51,654 nucleotides of DNA from Eutrophocola sp965662685 (GTDB lineage: Bacteria; Pseudomonadota; Gammaproteobacteria; Pseudomonadales; Pseudohongiellaceae): contig CBFIIQ010000021.1 in the NCBI GenBank assembly GCA_965662685.1, forward strand, positions 1 to 51,654, written 5' to 3'. The notes under the pieces were generated by a model, which was not told the origin of the DNA, searched no databases, and was given only the letters and a program-made list of their open reading frames with translations. Positions 8,115 through 16,199 of the stretch are shown piece after piece; position 1 is the first letter of the stretch; each line of letters starts with the position of its first letter. A program made the position numbers and the translations under genes.

Positions 8115-10817
8115 TCAGGGTGCGATTTCGGCGTCCAGTTGTTTTTTGATTTCATCCTGTAACTTTTGCCCGGCTATTTCATCGGTAATTGGGTTGTTAC
8201 TGGAGTCCGTAATAAAAAAGACGTCCTCCACACTTTCGCCAAGTGTCGTAATTTTTGCATTGTGCAAAGTGATATCCATCGCTACAAAGATGCCGGCGAC
8301 TTTCGCCAAAAGCCCGGGCCTGTCGCTACACAGCACTTCGAGAATAGAGTAGGGGGTGTGCTGATGATTGCTAAGCGTTGTCTCGGTTCTGTGCGTGAAT
8401 TGACGGTGTTTCCTTGAGGGTCGGTGTTTCTCTGTGGGCTTGAGCGCTTTGTCAGAACTTACATAGACATGCAGGGTTTTGTTAATTTCTTCCAGACGTT
8501 GCGGGTTTTTGCCAATCGGCTTGCCATTGCTCTCCAGCACCATGAAGTTCATCATGGAGTAGTCGCTATCCGTGGTATAAATACGAGCATCCTGAATATT
8601 GAGGTTTAGTCGATCAAGTGCTGTCGCAATATTGGCAAACAGAAAATGGGAATTCTGTGTATAGATGAAAAATTGGGTAGCACCTTCATTTTTGTTTTCA
8701 GCGTTGTTTTTGATCAGTATTAGTGGCGTCACATTGCTTTTGTGCTTGGCAATAGCGATGGTTTGCCAGGAAATATCCTGCGGCGATTCGCGCAGAAAAT
8801 AATCTTCACTCGGATTATTCCAGATATCACGCACCTGCTTGCCGGTGAGTCCGGCGCTTTCCAGAAGTGCAATGGCGCTCTCCTGATTTTCCTTGATAAG
8901 TTCAGCCTTGCCTACAGTTTCTTCCAGTCCCTGGCTCAGTGCACGTTTTGTCAACTGGTAAAGATTGCGTAATAGTGATGCGCGCCAGGTATTCCACAGA
9001 GTAGTGTTGGTTCCATTGATGTCTGCGACAGTCAGGACATATAAATAGTCCAATCGGCATTGGTCCCCTACATTAAGCGCAAATTTTTTCACTACTTCGG
9101 GATCTTGAATATCTTCACGCTGGGCAACACTGGACATTGTCAGATGATGTTCTACCAGCCAGGACACCAGTGCGGTGTCCCACTTGCCCAGGCGATGGCG
9201 CCGGCAAAACAATTCTGCGTCCCGTTTTCCCAGTTGCGAATGGTCGCCGCCACGACCTTTTGCAATATCATGATAAAGGCCGGCGATATAAAGAAGTTCG
9301 ACTTTGGGTAGACGATGGAATAATGCTGCTGCGACTGGAAACTTTTCCGCGGCCTCTGGATGCCGAAAACGACGCATATTTTCCATCACCTGGAGAGTGT
9401 GATCATCAACGGTATAGATATGGAAAAGATCGTATTGCATCTGGCCGATAATTCGACCAAATTCTGGCAGGTAAGCCGGAAGGATGCCGTAACGTTTCAT
9501 TTCCCGGAGTCGACCTACCATCATGTGTGGTGAGCGCAGAAGTTCCATGAACATGGAAATATTACGTATATCACGACGATAATCATTATCTATGATGTGC
9601 CGATTGTTTCGGATAAGTCGAATAGTGGCAGCTCTGATTCCCTCTATTTTTTCGTTTTGCGCCAGCAACACAAAAATTTCTATCAGTGCAAAAGGGGTTT
9701 TTACAAAAACATTCTCATTTTTTACTTCAATGTAATTGTTTCTTATTTGGAATCTGTTATTGATAGAAATGATTTTTGCCCGTTCCTTTGAACGGATGAT
9801 TTCTTCATCAAACAGTTGCAACAGTACATCATTGAGTTCGCGCAGTGTCAGCACGAAGCGGTAATATTCCTTCATCAGTTTTTCTATGGCGAGACTGCTT
9901 TTATCATCCTTGTAGCCAAAGATCTGTGCCAGTGTTCGCTGGTGCTCAAACAACAGGCGGTCTTCCCTGCGGCCACTAATCATATGCAGGCCATAACGGA
10001 TTTTCCAGAGGAAGTTTCTGCCCTTGATGAGGTCGTGGTATTCGTTTTCTTCGAGAAATTTTCGTTTCACCAGGTCGCGAAAATTACTGGCACCAAAATG
10101 GCGTTTTGAAATCCAGCCAATAGTCTGGATATCCCGTAAACCGCCGGGTGCCTCTTTCAGGTTAGGTTCCAGGGCATACTCAATATCATTTTGCTTGCGA
10201 TGTCGATTTATCTGCTCATCTTTTTTAGCCTGGAAAAACTGCTTGGGTTTCCAGACTTTTTTCTTTTCTATCTGCGACATAACGGTATCGAGTAATGCCG
10301 GGTTACCGTAAAGGGTCCTTGACTCAATTAGTGCGGTTGCGACGGTGATATCTTTGGCCGCTTCTTGCTGGTTTTCCTTAATGGAGCGAACACTCTGACC
10401 GATTTCCAGGTTTATATCCCAGAGAAAAGTAAGAAAATGCTCGATATCTTCCTTGTATTTAGACTTGTCGCTTTTCGTCAAAAGAATCTGGATATCAATG
10501 TCGGAATGGGGGTGCAGTTCGGCACGGCCATAGCCTCCAACAGCAATCAGGCTTATGTCGTCAGCATCTTTCCAGTCATATTGCTGCCAGGCATTAATGA
10601 GCAGCTGGTCAACAAACCAGGTTTCATCCTTGATTATGCTTTCGATATCGTTTTTCTGGGTAAAACGTTCGTCGAGAATCTTGCGAGCATTTTGCACGGC
10701 ATTACGATAACAGCTGATTGTCGAGTTGCCAGCTGCTATAGCCTGATTGAATTGCTCGGCACTGAAAAGTTTTTTCCGGTTTTTAGTAATGGGCACGTTG
10801 GCTGTAATTATGTTCAA
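8115..10817 (-). CDS. glnD: Bifunctional PII uridylyltransferase/uridylyl-removing enzyme
   Basis: GlnD is the glutamine sensor that uridylylates PII proteins when glutamine is low and removes UMP when it is high, which then sets glutamine synthetase and NtrB activity. The 900-residue protein has all domains in order: the nucleotidyltransferase motif GGYGRAE (94-100) with HSDID (104-108), a helical linker, an HD domain with YHDIAKGRGGDHS near residue 520, and two C-terminal ACT domains (the last starting near the SILEVLCSDRPGLLAKV segment). The start is TTG at 10817, 2 nt after the map stop; AAGGAAGAG lies inside the end of map. No better ATG exists nearby, so translational coupling to map is likely. 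Confidence 0.96.
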   Translation of the reverse strand: MNIITANVPITKNRKKLFSAEQFNQAIAAGNSTISCYRNAVQNARKILDERFTQKNDIESIIKDETWFVDQLLINAWQQYDWKDADDISLIAVGGYGRAELHPHSDIDIQILLTKSDKSKYKEDIEHFLTFLWDINLEIGQSVRSIKENQQEAAKDITVATALIESRTLYGNPALLDTVMSQIEKKKVWKPKQFFQAKKDEQINRHRKQNDIEYALEPNLKEAPGGLRDIQTIGWISKRHFGASNFRDLVKRKFLEENEYHDLIKGRNFLWKIRYGLHMISGRREDRLLFEHQRTLAQIFGYKDDKSSLAIEKLMKEYYRFVLTLRELNDVLLQLFDEEIIRSKERAKIISINNRFQIRNNYIEVKNENVFVKTPFALIEIFVLLAQNEKIEGIRAATIRLIRNNRHIIDNDYRRDIRNISMFMELLRSPHMMVGRLREMKRYGILPAYLPEFGRIIGQMQYDLFHIYTVDDHTLQVMENMRRFRHPEAAEKFPVAAALFHRLPKVELLYIAGLYHDIAKGRGGDHSQLGKRDAELFCRRHRLGKWDTALVSWLVEHHLTMSSVAQREDIQDPEVVKKFALNVGDQCRLDYLYVLTVADINGTNTTLWNTWRASLLRNLYQLTKRALSQGLEETVGKAELIKENQESAIALLESAGLTGKQVRDIWNNPSEDYFLRESPQDISWQTIAIAKHKSNVTPLILIKNNAENKNEGATQFFIYTQNSHFLFANIATALDRLNLNIQDARIYTTDSDYSMMNFMVLESNGKPIGKNPQRLEEINKTLHVYVSSDKALKPTEKHRPSRKHRQFTHRTETTLSNHQHTPYSILEVLCSDRPGLLAKVAGIFVAMDITLHNAKITTLGESVEDVFFITDSSNNPITDEIAGQKLQDEIKKQLDAEIAP

Positions 10818-10818
10818 G

Positions 10819-11592
10819 TTAGAATTGCTCTTCCTTGCGACGTGTTAATACCTCACAGCCATCGGAAGTCACTGCAAGAGTATGTTCCCATTGGGCCGAG
10901 AGTCGTCGGTCGCGTGTTGTAACGGTCCAGCCGTCCTTGCGGGAAAGTTTGGTGTGTCGGGTTCCGGCATTGATCATTGGTTCTATTGTAAAGGTCATGC
11001 CTTCCTCAATAACAAAGCCTGTTTTGGGGATTCCATAATGAAGTACCTGCGGCTCTTCGTGGAAAACTCGGCCAATGCCATGACCGCAATATTCTCTCAC
11101 TACAGAGTAATGGTTGGATTCCGCATACTGCTGAATAATATTACCGATATCTCCGAGGGTAGTCCCGGGGCGGACAATGTCTATTGCCTTATACAGGCAT
11201 TCCTGGGTTATTTTCACCAGCTTTGCTGCGTGGGGAGGCACTTCGCCAACAAGAAACATCTTGCTGGTATCACCATGAAAACCCTCTTTAATCACGGTTA
11301 TATCAATATTGACGATGTCACCTTGCTTTAACAGCTGGGTGTCGCTTGGTATGCCATGGCAAATGACATAGTTTGGCGATGTACATATAGATTTTGGAAA
11401 GCCGTTATAGTTAAGCGGGGCAGGGATTGCCTGCTGTACATTGACTATGTAGTCATGGCAGATCCTGTCCAGTTCGCCGGTACTTATACCTGGAACCACA
11501 TGAGGCTCTATCATTTCGAGAACTTCAGCCGCCAGTCTGCCAGCAGTTCGCATCAGCTCAATTTCGTTCGGGGTTTTGATTGTTACAGCCAT
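10819..11592 (-). CDS. map: Methionine aminopeptidase, type I
   Basis: Map removes the initiator methionine from nascent proteins. It is a 257-residue pita-bread-fold metalloenzyme. Seen here are the substrate His in YVICHGIP, the metal ligands in DIVNIDITV and GFHGDTSKMF, the histidine in EYCGHGIGRVFHEEP, and the glutamates in FTIEPMIN and QWEHTL. It has no N-terminal zinc-finger extension, so type Ia. It is transcribed divergently from rpsB, as in E. coli. The ribosome-binding site of ATG 11592 is weak. It heads the map-glnD unit. Confidence 0.96.
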   Translation of the reverse strand: MAVTIKTPNEIELMRTAGRLAAEVLEMIEPHVVPGISTGELDRICHDYIVNVQQAIPAPLNYNGFPKSICTSPNYVICHGIPSDTQLLKQGDIVNIDITVIKEGFHGDTSKMFLVGEVPPHAAKLVKITQECLYKAIDIVRPGTTLGDIGNIIQQYAESNHYSVVREYCGHGIGRVFHEEPQVLHYGIPKTGFVIEEGMTFTIEPMINAGTRHTKLSRKDGWTVTTRDRRLSAQWEHTLAVTSDGCEVLTRRKEEQF

Positions 11593-11637
11593 GATATTTT
11601 CTAAGCAAAGACCGCTATTTTATTTCAACTGGGCGCA

Positions 11638-11655
11638 CAAAGGAATTAACCTTTG
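11638..11655. promoter_or_regulatory. Inverted repeat upstream of map
   Basis: A perfect 6-bp inverted repeat, CAAAGG and CCTTTG, is separated by AATTAA. It lies about 16 bp upstream of a candidate TAAAAT -10 box read toward map, where a -35 box would be. This position suits an operator, but there is no independent support. Confidence 0.3.
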
Positions 11656-11762
11656 AATTTATCTTTCACAAGGATCATACGTGCGGGGCAGGCCAGCAGT
11701 TTTATCGAGTTTGGGCAAGTAGTCGATGGAAACGCTTAACTTACGGATAACTAAAGATAATC

Positions 11763-11791
11763 TTTAAGTTGCTACGGCTTTATGGTATAAA
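11763..11791 (+). promoter_or_regulatory. rpsB promoter with extended -10 and GC-rich discriminator
   Basis: The -10 TATAAA (11786-11791) is preceded by TGG, giving an extended -10 (TGn). It is followed by the GC-rich discriminator GCCGCAC expected of stringently controlled ribosomal promoters. The -35 at 17 bp is TTTAAG, a weak match. An exact 8-bp inverted repeat, CGGCTTTA and TAAAGCCG (11775-11782 and 11788-11795), straddles the -10. Transcription should start near 11798, giving a leader of about 200 nt. Confidence 0.65.
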
Positions 11792-12000
11792 GCCGCACGT
11801 TTTTCCCCAAGGGGCTGGAACGAAATCAAGAAAATTAATTTAATTTAACTAAACTTAAACTGTCACACATATATCAGCACTTTGAACCGGGTGCCACAAA
11901 TCTGTTAAATATCAATTAGTTAAAAAAGCTAAAAGATCTTTATCAACAGGTTGCAGGTTGGTTTCAGAGGATATATGGAGGCTTAACCCAAGGACATAGT

Positions 12001-13077
12001 ATGACTTCTGTAAGCATGAAAGAAATGTTGCAGGCTGGTGTGCATTTTGGACACCAATGCCGCTACTGGAACCCAAAAATGGATCAATACATTTTCGGGG
12101 CCCGCAATAAAATCCATATCATCAATCTCGAACACACACTCCCTGCACTCAACCAGGCTCTGGATCAGGTAAAGCGCATGGCCGAGCGCAAGCAAAAAGT
12201 ACTTTTCGTTGGTACCAAGCGTGCAGCTAGTAAAATCATCAAAACTGAAGCGATCCGCGCTTCCATGCCCTATGTCGATAATCGCTGGCCGGGCGGGATG
12301 CTAACTAACTACAAGACTATCCGTGCATCAGTTAAAAAGCTCAAAGACCTGGAAATCCAGTCTACCGATGGCACTTTTGAAAAATTGACCAAGAAAGAGG
12401 CATTAATGCGTCGCCGCGCCCAGGAAAAACTGGAAAAAAGTATCGGCGGAATTAAGGATATGGGCGGACTGCCTGATGCACTTTTTGTTATTGATGTTGA
12501 TCATGAGCGTATTGCTATCACAGAAGCGAATAAACTGGGCATTCCTGTAATTGGAGTTGTTGATACAAACAGTGACCCTGACGGCATAGATGTAGTTATT
12601 CCCGGTAACGATGATGCCATTCGTGCAATCAACCTCTATGTTGCTGCGCTTGCCGATGCCTGTATAGATGGACATGGTAAGGCGCTTTCAGAAGCAGAAG
12701 CTAAAAAAGGCGAATTTGTTGAGCTTGATGATGACTCGGCAGATTCAAAAATCAAGGTCAAAACCAAGGCCAAAGCCAAGGCTAATGTTGAAGAAGCCAC
12801 TGAAGCAGTAGAAGAAGTTGAAGCGGAAGCACCTGCAGCAGAGGCTGCGCCTGAAGTTGAAGTTGCTGAAGCTCCTGAAGAGACTGTTGCAGAAGAAAGC
12901 ACTGCGCAGGCGGATGAGACTAAGGCCAAAGCTGCTCCTAAAGCTAAAGCCAAAGCCGCACCTAAAGCAAAGGCTAAGGCTAAAGCTAAAGCAAAGGCAG
13001 AGCCAAAAGCCAAAGCAGAGCCAAAGGCCAAAGCAAAGACTAAAGCTAAAGCCAAGGCCAAAGCCAAAGCCGAGTAA
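12001..13077 (+). CDS. rpsB: 30S ribosomal protein S2 with long Lys/Ala-rich C-terminal tail
   Basis: S2 is a late-assembling 30S protein that, with S1, is needed for mRNA binding. The first ~236 residues are a normal S2, with GVHFGHQCRYWNPKM near the start and DNRWPGGMLTN in the middle. The usual length is about 240; here 358. Residues ~237-305 are acidic and Ala/Glu/Val-rich. From about 308 to the end the chain is an almost uninterrupted run of Lys-Ala dipeptides with occasional Pro, Glu or Thr. It is one open frame with a normal stop, so not a frameshift artefact within the read. ATG 12001 has AAGGA 6 nt upstream. It is the first gene of rpsB-tsf-pyrH-frr. Confidence 0.97.
   Translation: MTSVSMKEMLQAGVHFGHQCRYWNPKMDQYIFGARNKIHIINLEHTLPALNQALDQVKRMAERKQKVLFVGTKRAASKIIKTEAIRASMPYVDNRWPGGMLTNYKTIRASVKKLKDLEIQSTDGTFEKLTKKEALMRRRAQEKLEKSIGGIKDMGGLPDALFVIDVDHERIAITEANKLGIPVIGVVDTNSDPDGIDVVIPGNDDAIRAINLYVAALADACIDGHGKALSEAEAKKGEFVELDDDSADSKIKVKTKAKAKANVEEATEAVEEVEAEAPAAEAAPEVEVAEAPEETVAEESTAQADETKAKAAPKAKAKAAPKAKAKAKAKAKAEPKAKAEPKAKAKTKAKAKAKAKAE
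12922..13074 (+). repeat. In-frame Lys-Ala codon repeat in the end of rpsB
   Basis: About 150 nt are made of degenerate hexamers of the form AAR GCN (Lys-Ala), interrupted by CCT or CCA (Pro) and GAG (Glu). Third positions vary between copies (GCT, GCC, GCA; AAA, AAG). This suggests that the peptide is kept by selection rather than by very recent slippage. The repeat could still make copy number unstable between strains. Confidence 0.8.
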
Positions 13078-13108
13078 TATTCAAATAACTCAGCGACAAA
13101 TAATTTTC

Positions 13109-13132
13109 GGGGGCTGCTTGTTGCAGCTCCCC
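13109..13132 (+). promoter_or_regulatory. rpsB-tsf intergenic hairpin
   Basis: GGGGGCTGC pairs with GCAGCTCCCC around a 5-nt loop, with a single bulged T. The stem is strong but followed by GGAAAAC rather than a T run. It is therefore more likely a processing site, 3'-end stabiliser or partial attenuator that sets the ratio of S2 to EF-Ts than a full terminator. A hairpin here is also known in E. coli. Confidence 0.6.
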
Positions 13133-13170
13133 GGAAAACTCAAGTTTAGAATACGTGAGGGAGGCCAGAT

Positions 13171-14043
13171 ATGGCAGACATTACAACTTCATTAGTTAAG
13201 GAATTAAGAGAACGTACCGGCCTGGGCATGATGGATTGCAAAAAAGCCCTGCAGGCTGCAGATGGTGATATTGAAAAAGCAATCGAGGACATGCGCAAGG
13301 AAAGTGGCCTGAAGGCAGCAAAAAAGGCAGGTAGAACGGCTGCAGAAGGTCTTGTCCTGACGCGAATCGCTGATGACAACAGTTATGGCGTAATGGTTGA
13401 AGTTAACAGTGAGACAGACTTCGCTGCTCGTGAAGATAATTTTGCCGATTTTGCCAATACCGTTGTGGAAACTGTATTCTCCAAAAAGACTAGCGATATT
13501 GATGCGTTGATGGCATCCGGGCTGGAACAATCAAGGTTGGCTCTGGTTCAGAAAATAGGTGAAAACATCAGTGTGCGCCGAGCGGTAATGCAGGAATCGG
13601 AAGGGGCCATTGTCGGTTGTTATGTGCACTCCAATAACAAGATTGCTGTACTTGTAAACTTGCGTGGTGGTGATGCTGATCTTGCCAGAGACGTGGCGAT
13701 GCATATTGCTGCTGTTAACCCGATGGTTGTTTCTGCAGAAGATGTTCCTGCCGAAGTTCTTAGCAAGGAAAGTGAAATCTATACGGCACAGGCTGCTGAA
13801 AGTGGCAAGCCAGCTGATATCGTTGAAAAAATGGTTAGCGGTAGGCTTAGAAAGTTTGTTGAGGAAGTCAGTCTTCTTGACCAGGCTTTTGTCAAAGATC
13901 CTGATGTCAAAGTGGGCAGCCTGGTAAAAGATGCTGGTGCTGAAGTAATTTCCTTTGTCCGTTATGAAGTTGGTGAAGGCATCGAAAAGAAAGAAGAAGA
14001 TTTTGCTGCTGAAGTTGCTGCCCAGTTGAAGCCTAAAGACTAG
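13171..14043 (+). CDS. tsf: Elongation factor Ts
   Basis: EF-Ts is the guanine-nucleotide exchange factor that recycles EF-Tu. The 290-residue protein has the N-terminal UBA-like domain with LRERTGLGMMDCKKAL and the TDFxAR signature (SETDFAARED near residue 80), then the core and coiled-coil regions. The length is slightly above E. coli (283). ATG 13171 has a strong GGGAGG ribosome-binding site. It lies in the rpsB-tsf-pyrH-frr cluster, 93 nt after rpsB with the hairpin between them. Confidence 0.97.
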   Translation: MADITTSLVKELRERTGLGMMDCKKALQAADGDIEKAIEDMRKESGLKAAKKAGRTAAEGLVLTRIADDNSYGVMVEVNSETDFAAREDNFADFANTVVETVFSKKTSDIDALMASGLEQSRLALVQKIGENISVRRAVMQESEGAIVGCYVHSNNKIAVLVNLRGGDADLARDVAMHIAAVNPMVVSAEDVPAEVLSKESEIYTAQAAESGKPADIVEKMVSGRLRKFVEEVSLLDQAFVKDPDVKVGSLVKDAGAEVISFVRYEVGEGIEKKEEDFAAEVAAQLKPKD

Positions 14044-14119
14044 CAGCAATTCGTGCAGGTCAGACAGAGAGTAAAACCGGCTGCGATGCAGTTTAAAAAG
14101 TTCAATTGGGGCTGAAGAA

Positions 14120-14848
14120 ATGGCAACAAAAATCCGCAAGTACGACAGGATACTGTTAAAACTGAGTGGTGAAGCCCTGACCGGAAGTGCTGAATTTGGT
14201 ATCGATCCAAAAGTACTTGACCGAATGGCGATGGAAATTGGCCAGTTGGTTGAAATCGGCGTCCAGGTTGGACTTGTCATAGGTGGTGGTAATCTTTTCC
14301 GTGGGGCAGCGTTAAGTGCTGCAGGAATGGAGAGGGTTACCGGCGACCACATGGGTATGCTGGCAACCGTGATGAATGCGCTGGCAATGCGTGATGCACT
14401 GGAACGAGCCAGCATCTCTACCAGAGTAATGTCAGCTATACCCATGAGTGGTGTTGTTGAGCATTATGATCGACGCACTGCGATCAGACATCTTAAAGAT
14501 GGTGACGTGGTTATTTTTTCAGCCGGTACCGGCAATCCATTTTTTACAACAGATTCTTCTGCTTGCTTGCGCGGAATTGAGATTAATGCCGACCTTGTTC
14601 TCAAGGCAACTAAAGTAGATGGAGTATATTCTGCTGACCCGGTTAAAGATCCAACTGCAGAAAAATATGATCGTCTTACTTTTGATCAGGTTCTGGATAA
14701 AAAGCTTGGTGTAATGGATCTTACCGCCATATGTTTGAGTAGAGATCATAACCTGCCGGTTCGTGTATTCGATATGAATAAAGCTGAAGCTCTTTTTAAT
14801 ATTATTGTTGGTAAGGACGAAGGAACCTTGATAGAGAGGGGAGAATAA
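14120..14848 (+). CDS. pyrH: Uridylate kinase (UMP kinase)
   Basis: PyrH makes UDP from UMP and ATP. It is a hexameric enzyme of the amino-acid-kinase fold, activated by GTP and inhibited by UTP in proteobacteria. The 242-residue length is standard. Visible motifs are KLSGEAL near residue 13, GGGNLFRG near 54, GDHMGMLATVMNA around 74-86, and GTGNPFFTTDSSA near 137. A Lys-rich N-terminus precedes the first strand. It lies 76 nt after tsf and 1 nt before frr, so it is surely co-transcribed with frr. Confidence 0.97.
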   Translation: MATKIRKYDRILLKLSGEALTGSAEFGIDPKVLDRMAMEIGQLVEIGVQVGLVIGGGNLFRGAALSAAGMERVTGDHMGMLATVMNALAMRDALERASISTRVMSAIPMSGVVEHYDRRTAIRHLKDGDVVIFSAGTGNPFFTTDSSACLRGIEINADLVLKATKVDGVYSADPVKDPTAEKYDRLTFDQVLDKKLGVMDLTAICLSRDHNLPVRVFDMNKAEALFNIIVGKDEGTLIERGE

Positions 14849-14849
14849 G

Positions 14850-15407
14850 ATGATTGATGAAATTATTGCAGATGCCAGAGATCGAATGGAGAAGAGTCTG
14901 CACAGTCTCGAGTCAGCATTCAACAAGATTCGAACTGGCCGTGCACATCCCGGAATCCTGGATAGTGTGATGGTGAATTATTACGGCACTGAAACGCCTA
15001 TTCAGCAAGTAGCAAATATCACCATTGAAGATGCCAGAACTATCGCTGTAACTCCTTGGGAAAAAAATCTCCTGGGCGATGTTGAAAAGGCAATAATGAA
15101 ATCTGATCTTGGACTTAATCCTTCAAATAATGGTGATGTTATCAGACTGCCAATGCCGGCACTTACCGAAGAAACGCGAAAAGAATATACCAAACAGGCC
15201 AAACATGAGGCTGAAAATGGTCGTATTGCCGTACGTAATATACGTCGTGATGCCAATAGTCAGACTAAAGAGTTATTGAAAGAGAAAGCAATCAGCGAAG
15301 ATGAAGAAAGAAAAGCTGAGCAGGATATACAGAAGCTCACGGACAGTTTCATAGCAAAGATTGATGCCAAATACGATGAGAAGGAAGTTGATCTTTTAAC
15401 GATCTGA
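14850..15407 (+). CDS. frr: Ribosome recycling factor
   Basis: RRF works with EF-G and IF3 to split the post-termination ribosome. The 185-residue, tRNA-shaped protein has the expected domain I triple helix (N-terminal MEKSLHSLESAFNKIRTGRAHPGIL, then the long C-terminal helices) and the small domain II with NPSNNGDVIRLPMPALTEETR near residues 90-110. The ATG at 14850 lies 1 nt after the pyrH stop and follows a GGGAG ribosome-binding site inside pyrH. Confidence 0.97.
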   Translation: MIDEIIADARDRMEKSLHSLESAFNKIRTGRAHPGILDSVMVNYYGTETPIQQVANITIEDARTIAVTPWEKNLLGDVEKAIMKSDLGLNPSNNGDVIRLPMPALTEETRKEYTKQAKHEAENGRIAVRNIRRDANSQTKELLKEKAISEDEERKAEQDIQKLTDSFIAKIDAKYDEKEVDLLTI

Positions 15408-15426
15408 TTCCTGGTCACCACTGTAT

Positions 15427-16197
15427 ATGTCACCTTCAAAAAGCATTTCAATCAGGGCTGACAACAAGCGGAAAAATAACTTGCCCCGTCATATTGCAGT
15501 GATTATGGATGGTAATAATCGCTGGTCCAAACAGCATAATAAAAGCGGGGTATCCGGTCATCGCGCAGGAGCGATCACTGCCAGAAACCTTGTTGAACAT
15601 TGTCTCAATAGAAATATCGAAGTTCTCACTTTATTTGTCTTCAGTAGCGAAAACTGGTTACGGCCAAAAAAAGAAGTTAATAGCCTGATGGCACTTTTTT
15701 TGAATGTGTTGCAGAAGAATGAAATCAGCAAACTGCACAAAAAAAATATTAAGGTAAGATTTATTGGAAGCCGAAATCGCTTTGCCAGCAAATTGTTAAC
15801 CTTAATGGAAAATGCAGAAAGATTGACTGAAAAAAATACCGGCATGACTGTTGTGGTCGCGGCTGATTATGGTGGGCACTGGGATATGACAAATGCCGCT
15901 AGAATTATTGCTGAAAAAGTAGAGCTTGGTGAACTAAATGCCAAGGATATTGATGAAGAAACAGTGTCTGCCCATATGGCCTTGTCTGACTTACCTATGC
16001 CGGACCTCTGTATTCGAACAGGTGGCGAGCAACGTATCAGTAACTTTCTTTTGTGGCAGTTTGCCTATACGGAATTATATTTCACCGAAACTTACTGGCC
16101 TGATTTCGACGAGACGGAATTGGATATAGCACTGGATGATTTCGCTGGCAGGCAACGCCGTTTTGGCAAGATCAGTGACCAGGTAGAATCGACTTAA
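15427..16197 (+). CDS. uppS: Undecaprenyl diphosphate synthase (cis-prenyltransferase)
   Basis: UppS adds eight cis isoprene units to farnesyl diphosphate to make the C55 carrier for peptidoglycan and polysaccharide assembly. The catalytic aspartate is D28 in VIMDGNNRW. Further motifs are the SSENW segment near 74 and the late RTGGEQRISNFLLWQ with AYTELYF, which bind the diphosphate. Its 256 residues include a short basic N-terminal extension (KRKNN) before the first strand. The frame starts 20 nt after frr and ends 3 nt before cdsA. Confidence 0.96.
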   Translation: MSPSKSISIRADNKRKNNLPRHIAVIMDGNNRWSKQHNKSGVSGHRAGAITARNLVEHCLNRNIEVLTLFVFSSENWLRPKKEVNSLMALFLNVLQKNEISKLHKKNIKVRFIGSRNRFASKLLTLMENAERLTEKNTGMTVVVAADYGGHWDMTNAARIIAEKVELGELNAKDIDEETVSAHMALSDLPMPDLCIRTGGEQRISNFLLWQFAYTELYFTETYWPDFDETELDIALDDFAGRQRRFGKISDQVEST

Positions 16198-16199
16198 CC

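Larger units (their letters stand above)
11593..12000. promoter_or_regulatory. Divergent map/rpsB regulatory region (408 bp)
   Basis: No gene is present. The minus-strand side has a candidate map -10 (TAAAAT, at 11617-11622 on the plus strand) with an inverted repeat CAAAGG-N6-CCTTTG at 11638-11655 just upstream. The plus-strand side has the rpsB promoter and about 200 nt of untranslated leader ending in the AAGGA ribosome-binding site. In E. coli and relatives the rpsB leader is the site where S2 represses its own operon (established knowledge). The length here fits such a leader, but I did not identify the conserved fold. Confidence 0.6.

Noticed and set aside
11935..11955. A DnaA-box-like TTATCAACA in the rpsB leader, as an origin hint
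   Set aside because: It is a single copy with a mismatch to the consensus, with no cluster, AT-rich unwinding element or dnaA nearby.
12636..13067. A 143-codon open frame on the minus strand opposite the rpsB tail
   Set aside because: It is a mirror of the Lys-Ala codon repeat, giving a low-complexity Ala/Leu/Phe peptide. It has no ribosome-binding site and no independent support.
13531..14445. A 304-codon open frame on the minus strand across tsf and pyrH
   Set aside because: It lies antisense to two unmistakable essential genes, spans their junction, and shows no recognisable domain.
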